Shown here: one piece after another, positions 1-5,015 of the stretch
Layout: every line of letters begins with the position of its first letter
How positions within the stretch are numbered: the first letter of the stretch is position 1
Origin: an uncultured Prevotellaceae bacterium
GTDB lineage: Bacteria; Bacteroidota; Bacteroidia; Bacteroidales; Bacteroidaceae
DNA length: 5,015 nucleotides
Assembly (NCBI GenBank): GCA_946187025.1
Contig: CAMHPM010000154.1
Coordinates: 1 to 5,015 of the forward strand
Direction of reading: 5' to 3'
Notes under the pieces: generated by a model
What the model was told of the DNA's origin: nothing
What the model saw: the letters and a program-made list of their open reading frames with translations, nothing else
Database searches by the model: none
Made by a program: the position numbers and the translations under genes

Positions 1-55
1 TAACAGTGAAGTGTTGGCTCCAGAGCGTGAAGACACTGGGTGGGAAGAGTTTTAG
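1..55 (+). CDS. Small acidic peptide gene, copy 1 (3' end only)
   Basis: This is the C-terminal end of a small protein whose start lies left of the window. The visible frame gives NSEVLAPEREDTGWEEF and then TAG at 53-55. It is recognised as coding because the same 55 bases recur without a mismatch at 2723-2777, where they form the last third of a complete 47-codon gene. The tail is acidic and ends in Trp-Glu-Glu-Phe. Function is unknown. Whether the missing N-terminus also matches copy 2 cannot be seen. The gene is followed by a hairpin terminator, so it probably ends its own transcription unit. Confidence 0.7.
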   Translation, partial: NSEVLAPEREDTGWEEF

Positions 56-77
56 TTCTTCGTGCAAATTGACAATT
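1..77 (+). repeat. Direct repeat, copy 1 of duplicated peptide-gene end
   Basis: Positions 1-77 align with 2723-2799 without gaps. The first 55 bases are identical, and the two differences (positions 56 and 68) fall after the stop codon. Similarity fades just beyond position 77. The left boundary is outside the window, so the true repeat is longer. Identity at synonymous positions points to a recent duplication or to gene conversion. Confidence 0.9.
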
Positions 78-92
78 TGCTAATTATTTACA

Positions 93-129
93 AAGATGAA
101 GTGTGCTAGTTTGAGGCACACTCCATCTT
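93..129 (+). terminator. Terminator-like hairpin after peptide copy 1
   Basis: The arms at 93-106 (AAGATGAAGTGTGC) and 116-129 (GCACACTCCATCTT) pair over 14 positions with one A-C mismatch, around a 9-base loop. A T-rich run (TATATTTATTT) follows, as expected for intrinsic termination on the + strand. A smaller perfect inverted repeat, GCAAATT-gac-AATTTGC, lies just upstream at 64-80. The hairpin separates the peptide copy from the next gene, supporting separate transcription of the 685-residue protein. Confidence 0.6.
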
Positions 130-483
130 GTATATTTATTTGATTCGTTCTGTCATGTCATCTGTGTGTCGGTATAATGATAATATAAATATGTTCTATG
201 TCATTTTATTTAATATAGAAAATAATATCTGTTAATATTTGTTTTTATTTATTTTCTTTAATTGATTATTTAAATAACTATCTTTTTCTATTTGATAATT
301 TTTGATTCCAACTTCATCTTTATTAAAATTAGTTTTGGTATTATATATGCATTTTTTATTTATTAAATTTGCAACGCTGAAAAGACAAAAGTAATTGCAT
401 ATGATGATATACATATAAAAACAACAATTGAAAACCTGTGTTAAATAAACATATTATTAACAACAATTAAAACCTAAACAACA
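130..483. other. AT-rich intergenic leader region without genes
   Basis: This stretch of about 350 bases is strongly AT-rich and holds no convincing coding sequence. A 60-codon minus-strand frame at 232-414 is low-complexity (Asn, Lys, Ile, Tyr) and is best read as chance. The region carries the likely promoter of the gene at 484. The part after the -7 element would be a 5' leader of roughly 100 bases, including AACAAC-type A/C-rich sequence next to the start codon. No recognisable riboswitch or RNA gene was seen. Confidence 0.6.
364..371 (+). promoter_or_regulatory. Candidate Bacteroidota -7 promoter element (TAAATTTG)
   Basis: TAAATTTG matches the TAnnTTTG consensus of the Bacteroidota primary sigma factor -7 box and is followed by C, as is common. 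A TTTG at 334-337 could act as the -33 element, but the 26-base gap is longer than the usual 19-21. A second match, TAGTTTTG, lies at 330-337. Transcription would start near position 378 and give a leader of about 105 bases. This is a consensus match only. Confidence 0.4.
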
Positions 484-2541
484 ATGAAGAAATTATCATT
501 ACTTTTTATTGCAATGTTTGCACTGTTTAGTGTGAATATGAGTGGACAAGTTCCGGCTACGGGAGATAAGGGCTATCTCTATGATGCCAGTGCAAAAAGA
601 TTTGTCAATGTGAAGGCTAAGGCAAGTGCTGTTGGTCTATTGTTTGAAACAAAAAACGACGGAACGGCAGAAGGCGGTTTTTCGGGTTCGGGTACAAATT
701 GGACCGACCCACAAGGCCGTAGCTTCACTTATGTTCGTTTCTACAATTCTCCTGCAAATAAGGCTTATGCCTTGTCTGTCGTGAATCAGGAAAAGATAAC
801 TTGTGATGAAGATCCTGGATACTCGAAGCTGTGTGTTAGATTTGAAGAGGGAAAAGGACTCTTGATTTATTGTACGTATGCTCTTAGAAACTATTGCAAG
901 CAGGGACAGTGTCTGTCTTATGATGCAAATTATAATCTTCAGTTTGTTGATGAGACAGAAGCTACTTATTGGCAGCTCGTAAGTGAGACAGACTATCCTG
1001 CACTTGAAGCAGCAGCCATAGCAGCTCATAAGGATGAGCTTGCTGCATCTGCTCCAACTGGCAAGATGAGTGTAAGTGTGGGCGGTGCTTTGGCTACAGC
1101 TAAGACTGCACTTGCATCAGAAGCAACTGCCGTTAACTATGTTGCTCTTGAAGATGCTATCGATAATGCTGAGGCTTCTGTTGCTGCATACGCTGCAGTG
1201 AAGACTGCTCTTGATGAAGGGGCTGCAACAGAATTCCCAGCTAAGGGTAAAACATATTATGATGAAACTGTTGCCAGCGTTGTGACTGCATATGAAAATG
1301 GTACTATCGAAGGCGACGGTGCTGCTGAAGTGAAAGTCGTGAAAGATGCCATCAGTGCAGCAAAGGCAATGGATATCAAGCCTGGTGACGATGTTACTTC
1401 TTTGATTGCTAACCCTCAGTTCAACGATGGTGTTTCTGGCTGGAGTGGTGACTTCGGTAACGGAAAGCAAAAGGGTGATGCGTCTAACTATGTTGTTACC
1501 AACTATGGAAAAGCAAGCGATATTTATCAGGAGTTGAATGGTCTGAAGAAAGGTTACTATAAGCTGGAGGTACAGGCATTCACCCGTCTGCAGACTTCTG
1601 ATCGCAGCATTGCCGATGGTGGTTGGGATTGGCATTATGTTCTCAACGGAGAAGAACTTGCCAACTATGCTTCCATCTATGCTAACGGTGTAGAAAAGAA
1701 GGTACACAGCATTATCGACAAGGTTTATGAGTCAAAGGGTAGTGGTACATGGGCTACAATTGAAGGCACATCTCCTGAACTTTATGTTCCATATAATGCA
1801 AACTCAAGCTCTGACGTATTTACTCGTGGCGACTATGATAACTATCTCTACTGCTATGTAGGCGATGATGGAAAACTGACTCTCGGTGTTAAAAACACAG
1901 ATACTTCTTCTAGCGCATACATCGCTTACGATAACTTCCGCCTCACTTTCATTGGCGACGAGTTGCCAACTGAGGATGTTACACTTGAGGTTACTGATGC
2001 CAAGTATGCAACATTCGTAGCTCCATTTGATGTCGAGATTCCTGCTGGTGTTGAGGCTTACACTGTTGATGCTGTTAAGAGCGATGGTGTTACTCTCGAT
2101 CTTAAGCAGGTTGATAATGTAATTGCAGCCAATACTCCGGTTGTGCTCTATGCCGAGACTCCTGTAAGCACAACAGTTTCGGGCGCCAATGTTGCTACCG
2201 ACCTTGTTTGCAAGGCTGGTTTGCTCACTGGCGTATATTGCGAGAAGTATATCCCTGTAAAGACTGGTTACGTTCTTCAGAAGCAAGGTGAAGATGTTAA
2301 GTTCTTCCAGACCGCAGAAATGATGAAAGTTCCTGCCAACCGGGCATATCTGTTTATTCCGGCCGATTCTGGTATTGAGGTTAAGGCATTCGGATTCGAT
2401 GCTATTGCTACTGCAATTCAGAACCTGAAGGTTGCCGATGCTGCTAAGAGCGGTGCTATCTATAACCTTGCCGGTCAGCAGTTGAATGGCCTGCAGAGGG
2501 GTGTCAACATCGTTGGCGGCAAGAAAGTATTAGTGAAGTAA
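484..2541 (+). CDS. Secreted multidomain protein with CBM-like domain and T9SS-like C-terminal tail
   Basis: This 685-residue protein is probably exported and probably binds glycans; no enzyme motif is visible. Residues 1-21 form a signal peptide (MKK, then a hydrophobic core), with likely cleavage before Gln22 and no lipobox Cys. Residues about 27-170 look like a ricin-type beta-trefoil region ending in TYWQLVSETD, with five cysteines at 107-143. Residues about 171-298 are Ala-rich and helical, resembling FIVAR-like spacers. Residues about 303-491 resemble a carbohydrate-binding jelly roll: LIANPQFNDGVSGW, YQELNGLKKGYYKLEVQAF, then AYDNFRLTFIG. Residues about 498-640 are a beta-rich domain. 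The last 29 residues (IYNLAGQQ...GVNIVGGKKVLVK) resemble a type A type IX secretion tail. The start follows AACAACA and lacks a Shine-Dalgarno, normal in this phylum. The small peptide gene follows 92 bases downstream. Domain names rest on pattern recognition; the exported-protein call is firm, the exact function is not. Confidence 0.9.
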   Translation: MKKLSLLFIAMFALFSVNMSGQVPATGDKGYLYDASAKRFVNVKAKASAVGLLFETKNDGTAEGGFSGSGTNWTDPQGRSFTYVRFYNSPANKAYALSVVNQEKITCDEDPGYSKLCVRFEEGKGLLIYCTYALRNYCKQGQCLSYDANYNLQFVDETEATYWQLVSETDYPALEAAAIAAHKDELAASAPTGKMSVSVGGALATAKTALASEATAVNYVALEDAIDNAEASVAAYAAVKTALDEGAATEFPAKGKTYYDETVASVVTAYENGTIEGDGAAEVKVVKDAISAAKAMDIKPGDDVTSLIANPQFNDGVSGWSGDFGNGKQKGDASNYVVTNYGKASDIYQELNGLKKGYYKLEVQAFTRLQTSDRSIADGGWDWHYVLNGEELANYASIYANGVEKKVHSIIDKVYESKGSGTWATIEGTSPELYVPYNANSSSDVFTRGDYDNYLYCYVGDDGKLTLGVKNTDTSSSAYIAYDNFRLTFIGDELPTEDVTLEVTDAKYATFVAPFDVEIPAGVEAYTVDAVKSDGVTLDLKQVDNVIAANTPVVLYAETPVSTTVSGANVATDLVCKAGLLTGVYCEKYIPVKTGYVLQKQGEDVKFFQTAEMMKVPANRAYLFIPADSGIEVKAFGFDAIATAIQNLKVADAAKSGAIYNLAGQQLNGLQRGVNIVGGKKVLVK

Positions 2542-2597
2542 AACGGACCCTCTCCCCAGCCCTCCCCCTTTATGGGGAGGGTGCCTGCGGGACCCGC
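2542..2597 (+). promoter_or_regulatory. GC-rich hairpin region between secreted protein and peptide genes
   Basis: CCCTCCCC at 2560-2567 pairs perfectly with GGGGAGGG at 2574-2581 around a 6-base loop. An upstream ACCCTCTCCCC (about 2548-2556) could compete for the same GGGGAGGG arm. A second small hairpin, GCGG-GAC-CCGC, lies at 2587-2597. No T-run follows, so this is not a classical intrinsic terminator. It could be a partial terminator, a processing or 3'-stability element, or an interspersed intergenic repeat. It is strikingly GC-rich compared with the flanking intergenic DNA. Confidence 0.55.
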
Positions 2598-2633
2598 TAT
2601 TCATTATTAATTATTCATTAAAGAAAGACGATT

Positions 2634-2777
2634 ATGAAGAAAACATATATTAAGCCACAGAGCAGTGAGGAGCAGGCTGTCATGAACGCCATTTGCCTCG
2701 TAGTATCAACCACACCAGCCGATAACAGTGAAGTGTTGGCTCCAGAGCGTGAAGACACTGGGTGGGAAGAGTTTTAG
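2634..2777 (+). CDS. Small acidic MKKxYxxP peptide, copy 2 (47 aa)
   Basis: A complete 47-codon gene runs from ATG at 2634 to TAG at 2777. The product starts MKKTYIKPQSSEEQ, has a short hydrophobic stretch (AVMNAICLVV, residues 15-24) with a single Cys21, and ends in an acidic tail (PEREDTGWEEF). Net charge is about -5. Short proteins starting MKKxYxxP are frequent in Bacteroidales and mostly uncharacterised; I know of no function to assign. Support for real coding is the identical last 18 codons at positions 1-55, with differences appearing only after the stop. A purine-rich stretch (AAAGAAAGACG) sits just before the start. No promoter consensus lies in the 92-base gap, so readthrough from the 685-residue gene is likely. 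A RiPP-precursor or secreted-signal role is possible, but no modifying enzyme or double-glycine leader is seen. Confidence 0.7.
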   Translation: MKKTYIKPQSSEEQAVMNAICLVVSTTPADNSEVLAPEREDTGWEEF

Positions 2778-2799
2778 CTCTTCGTGCAAGTTGACAATT
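2723..2799 (+). repeat. Direct repeat, copy 2 of duplicated peptide-gene end
   Basis: This is the partner of positions 1-77 at an offset of 2722 bases, with 75 of 77 positions identical. It covers the last 18 codons of the 47-codon peptide gene and about 22 bases after its stop. The distance between copies equals one large gene plus its peptide, suggesting duplication of a whole cassette rather than of the peptide end alone. Confidence 0.9.
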
Positions 2800-2807
2800 G
2801 ATAGTTT

Positions 2808-2881
2808 TATAGATTATAGATTATAGTATATTGTCTATAGATTATAGTTGGTATTTAGCAATTAACAATTAACGAATTGCT
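2808..2881. repeat. Short AT-rich repeats in the 3' flank of the peptide gene
   Basis: A 7-base unit AGATTAT is repeated at 2811-2824, and TATAGATTATAG recurs at 2836-2847. Further on, AGCAATT (2857-2863) pairs with AATTGCT (2875-2881) as a 7-bp inverted repeat. These are simple-sequence structures in intergenic DNA with no evident coding role. They lie between the peptide stop and the strong terminator, so they would be in the 3' untranslated part of its mRNA. Confidence 0.5.
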
Positions 2882-2892
2882 CATGTGATATA

Positions 2893-2930
2893 AATACGGG
2901 GCGTGACTGAAATGAGTCACGCCCCGTATT
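2893..2930. terminator. Strong bidirectional terminator, 16-bp perfect stem
   Basis: AATACGGGGCGTGACT (2893-2908) and AGTCACGCCCCGTATT (2915-2930) are perfectly complementary around the 6-base loop GAAATG. It sits between two convergent genes. The arms' AAT/ATT ends plus TTTATAT on the minus strand and TTGTATGTATTTCTT on the + strand give modest T-rich tails both ways. It most likely ends both the + strand peptide transcript and the minus-strand dockerin transcript. Confidence 0.85.
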
Positions 2931-2946
2931 GTTGTATGTATTTCTT

Positions 2947-3156
2947 ATAACTCGTAGCTTTTTTGTGCTTAACTCGTAGCTTTTTTGTGCTTAACTCGTA
3001 GCTTTTTTGTGCTTAACTCGTAGCACTTTCGCTGTTAACTCGTAGCACTTTTAGTGTTAACTCGTAGCACTTTTGGTGTTAACTCGTAGCACTTTCGCTG
3101 TTAACTCGTAGCACTTTCGCTGTTAACTCGTAGCACTTTTGTGCTTAATTCGTAGC
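2947..3156. repeat. 22-bp tandem array, ten units, overlapping the end of the dockerin gene
   Basis: Ten copies of the 12-mer TTAACTCGTAGC start at 2947, 2969, 2991, 3013, 3035, 3057, 3079, 3101, 3123 and 3145, exactly 22 bases apart. The first has ATAACTCGTAGC and the last TTAATTCGTAGC; the other eight are identical. The 10-base segments between them vary: TTTTTTGTGC (three times), ACTTTCGCTG (three), ACTTTTAGTG, ACTTTTGGTG and ACTTTTGTGC (once each). The last 12-mer, read on the minus strand, is GCT ACG AAT TAA, the Ala-Thr-Asn-stop end of the dockerin protein. The other nine lie in its 3' untranslated region, before the terminator. Some junctions can form small hairpins, for example AGCAC-TTTT-GTGCT at 3132-3145. 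Function is unknown. Confidence 0.95.
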
Positions 3157-5015
3157 TATGTAGTTATATATTTGCAGCACATCTTGTGTATCTACTGTTC
3201 CGTCGCCATTGACGTCTTCGATGGCTGTGTCTGATGTGTCGGCAGCTGTTGATATGTAGTTATATACAGCCAGCACGTCTTGTGTGTCAACGGTTCCGTC
3301 TTGGTTCACATCTTCGGCCTCGAAGGTGTCTGCTGCTGTTGATATACATATCCATCCGAATGTGTCGGCTTCGTTCTGTGTGTTTTTCAGTGTCGAGTTA
3401 CTACCGCTTGTATCGACCATGCGTCGTATGCGTGTGCCGTATGTGAGTGTTCCTTTTTCGGCATCGATGGTTGTGATGTCGATGAATCGGCGCAGTATCA
3501 CTCCGGCCTTGATGTTGAATGTCTGTGCTGCTCCGAAGATGTATGGGTTGATGAGTTGCAGTGTGTCGGCATTGTCGTCGATTGTTCCGTCGGGGTTGGT
3601 TTGTCTGAAGATTTCCTGTCGGTTTGTGCTGCCGTAGAGTGGGGTGGTGCCTGTTCCAACGCTGATTTGTATGCCGTCGCCTATGTTGGCCACTCCAGGT
3701 GTGGCTGCCATATACATCATGTTTTGTGCTATGGTGATGTTTTTACCCAAGCCTGCTTCGTAGTAGGCTATTGCCTTGAAGCCGGTGTTGGTCACGTCCC
3801 ATATTCGTATTGTCATTGGGTTGCTTTTGAGCGATGGGCGCAACTCGGCAATGACTACAGGCACTGTGCCTTCAGCAAATGGCTGGTTGAATGTGACTTG
3901 CACTGTGTCGGTCTTCACTTTTACCTGTCCCACTTCTATGTTCATGCTTGGTGCAAACGTGTAGTTGCCATATTTCAGTGCCATGAATGGTATCTGTTCT
4001 TTGGCTGTGATGGTTTGTGTTCCGGAATATACCCATGGCATTGGCTGATAGGTGAATGCTCGTGTTGATACTGACGATACGAGGTTTGCCATGTTGGTTG
4101 AGCTGTTGTGTATTGACATGAGTCCCATGAACACGGCTGGTGTTTCGTCGAATGGGTTGCTGAAGTCGGTTTCTATGGCTGCTGTGTTTGCAAAGTCTAT
4201 CATTCCGTATTGTACGATGTCGTTGCCTGCCGATTCGCTCACCGTCACTGTTGCGGTGTTTGAGTATCTTGCACTGCGCGAGTTGATTGGATAGGCTGCA
4301 ACGCGCATGTTGTATATGCCTGCACCGTCGTTGAGGGTCACGTTTGCGGTGTATGCCATTGCGCTGCCGCTGTTTTTGTCTTTCAGTGTCACTTTGGCCA
4401 GTTGCTGGAAGCGTGTTGTGCCTGGTTTCTGGTATTCAATGATCATCGAGTCGAGCATGTCGCCGTTGTTGTCGTTCCATGTCAGTGTGGCTATTTTCTT
4501 TGTCTTGTTGTAGTTGGTGATTTCGAGTGCTGTCGGTGTTGAATATACCACACGCGGGATGTATTCGTTGGCCTTGTTGTATCCGAGTCCCGAGTTCATC
4601 GATGCGTAGTACTTGCCGAGCGATGTGAGCGAGCCGTTTTCGTAGATGTGTCCTTTGCTTTCTCCGTTCCAGTAGGCATAGCGCTCTACCCGGCTGTTTG
4701 AGTTGAGTGTGCTGAGTATTCCCTTTGTCTGGTCGGTAATCTGCGAGTCGCTCACTCCGCTGCCGAATGCTCCGTTGTGGTTCCACGATGCTCCCCATAT
4801 CCATTCGCTTATCCAGATCGGACGTCCGTTTCCGTAGTTGTCGCTATACCATGTGAGGTTTCCGAATCCCGATGCCCAGTAGCAGTGTAGGTCGATGATG
4901 TCGCATCGCCATCCGCGTGCATCGATTGAGTCGATGAATGCCTTGAGGTGGTTCATGCTTCCGTCGTGCGATGTCTCTGAGCAGAGTCGCATTCCTGTTC
5001 GCATCAGGTTCTGCC
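3145..5015 (-). CDS. Extracellular glycosidase-like protein with Fn3, H-lectin-like repeats and dockerin (5' end missing)
   Basis: The frame stays open to the window edge, so the N-terminus is missing; residues are counted from the Met codon at 5004, probably internal. Residues 1-140 resemble the end of an Asl1-like (GH128-type) TIM-barrel glycosidase: DLHCYW (38-43), RPIWISEWIWG with Glu67 as candidate nucleophile, then RYAYWN (108-113). The expected acid/base Glu would be upstream and is not visible. Residues about 155-256 look like fibronectin type III. Residues about 264-347 and 357-438 look like two H-type-lectin repeats, each with an F..PF motif, P-V-F or P-V-V, a V..T.[GA]F motif and a final A(L/A)..G. 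Residues 439-555 are unassigned. Residues 564-617 form a dockerin with two calcium loops: D565-N567-D569-D573-D576 and D597-N599-D601-D605-D608. Inferred role: a secreted enzyme acting on a polysaccharide, perhaps a beta-glucan, with its own binding modules. The stop codon falls in the 22-bp array. The fold of the catalytic part is moderately sure, its substrate is not. Confidence 0.9.
   Translation of the reverse strand, partial: QNLMRTGMRLCSETSHDGSMNHLKAFIDSIDARGWRCDIIDLHCYWASGFGNLTWYSDNYGNGRPIWISEWIWGASWNHNGAFGSGVSDSQITDQTKGILSTLNSNSRVERYAYWNGESKGHIYENGSLTSLGKYYASMNSGLGYNKANEYIPRVVYSTPTALEITNYNKTKKIATLTWNDNNGDMLDSMIIEYQKPGTTRFQQLAKVTLKDKNSGSAMAYTANVTLNDGAGIYNMRVAAYPINSRSARYSNTATVTVSESAGNDIVQYGMIDFANTAAIETDFSNPFDETPAVFMGLMSIHNSSTNMANLVSSVSTRAFTYQPMPWVYSGTQTITAKEQIPFMALKYGNYTFAPSMNIEVGQVKVKTDTVQVTFNQPFAEGTVPVVIAELRPSLKSNPMTIRIWDVTNTGFKAIAYYEAGLGKNITIAQNMMYMAATPGVANIGDGIQISVGTGTTPLYGSTNRQEIFRQTNPDGTIDDNADTLQLINPYIFGAAQTFNIKAGVILRRFIDITTIDAEKGTLTYGTRIRRMVDTSGSNSTLKNTQNEADTFGWICISTAADTFEAEDVNQDGTVDTQDVLAVYNYISTAADTSDTAIEDVNGDGTVDTQDVLQIYNYIATN

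Noticed and set aside
232..414. 60-codon minus-strand reading frame
   Set aside because: Its composition is what AT-rich DNA gives by chance (Asn, Lys, Ile, Tyr). It overlaps the likely promoter of the + strand gene and has no recognisable motif.
637..2286. Three minus-strand reading frames inside the 685-residue gene
   Set aside because: They are antisense shadows of a well-supported coding sequence, with Cys/Ser/Ile-rich products and no domain pattern.
1..2799. Insertion sequence or transposon bounded by the 77-base direct repeats
   Set aside because: The repeats are pieces of a coding gene, no transposase lies between them, and no terminal inverted repeats were seen. Gene-cassette duplication explains them better.
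2947..3156. CRISPR array
   Set aside because: The conserved part is only 12 bases and the intervening segments are 10 bases, several of them identical. No cas gene is present. It is a tandem repeat, not repeat-spacer DNA.
2947..3156. Integron attC-like or recombination sites in the array
   Set aside because: GTTAACT does not match the GTTRRRY core, the units are too short, and no integrase or gene cassettes are present.
3167..3174. TATATTTG, a + strand match to the -7 promoter consensus
   Set aside because: It lies in the coding end of the minus-strand dockerin (Tyr-Ile codons), and there is no + strand gene downstream, so it is taken as a chance match.
3234..4804. Several + strand frames and one minus-strand frame inside the dockerin glycosidase gene
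   Set aside because: The true frame has coherent domains throughout. The others show biased Cys/Val/Arg content and no motifs.

Overview
The window looks like a Bacteroidota chromosome fragment, most likely Prevotellaceae or another gut Bacteroidales. Four things suggest this. A secreted protein ends in the IYNLAGQ...GVNIV.GKKVLVK tail typical of that group. There is a small MKKxYxxP peptide gene. Translation starts lack a Shine-Dalgarno sequence and sit in very AT-rich leaders. A glycosidase carries a Bacteroidales-style dockerin (DVNxDGTVDTQDVL). No species can be named from this sequence.

Layout, left to right. Positions 1-55 are the 3' end of a small peptide gene, followed by a terminator-like hairpin (93-129). 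A 350-base AT-rich stretch holds a plausible Bacteroidota promoter (TAAATTTG at 364-371). It leads to a 685-residue secreted multidomain protein on the + strand (484-2541). A GC-rich hairpin region (2542-2597) separates that gene from a 47-codon peptide gene (2634-2777), whose last third and downstream flank match positions 1-77 at 75 of 77 bases. A 16-bp perfect-stem terminator (2893-2930) follows. Next is a strict 22-bp tandem array of ten units (2947-3156). Its last unit contains the stop codon of a long minus-strand gene (3145 to beyond 5015). That gene encodes a glycosidase-like domain, an Fn3-like domain, two H-type-lectin-like repeats and a C-terminal dockerin.

How the parts may work together (inference): the + strand side looks like a repeated cassette of the form promoter, large secreted protein, hairpin, small acidic peptide, terminator. 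The window catches the tail of one cassette and one whole cassette. The convergent minus-strand gene is a modular extracellular carbohydrate-active enzyme. Both large proteins appear exported and carbohydrate-directed, consistent with a glycan-use or surface-colonisation locus, but no SusC/SusD pair, regulator or transporter is visible here.

The least ordinary items are the 22-bp array that incorporates the end of the dockerin gene, the duplicated small peptide gene, and the pairing of H-type-lectin-like repeats with a dockerin.
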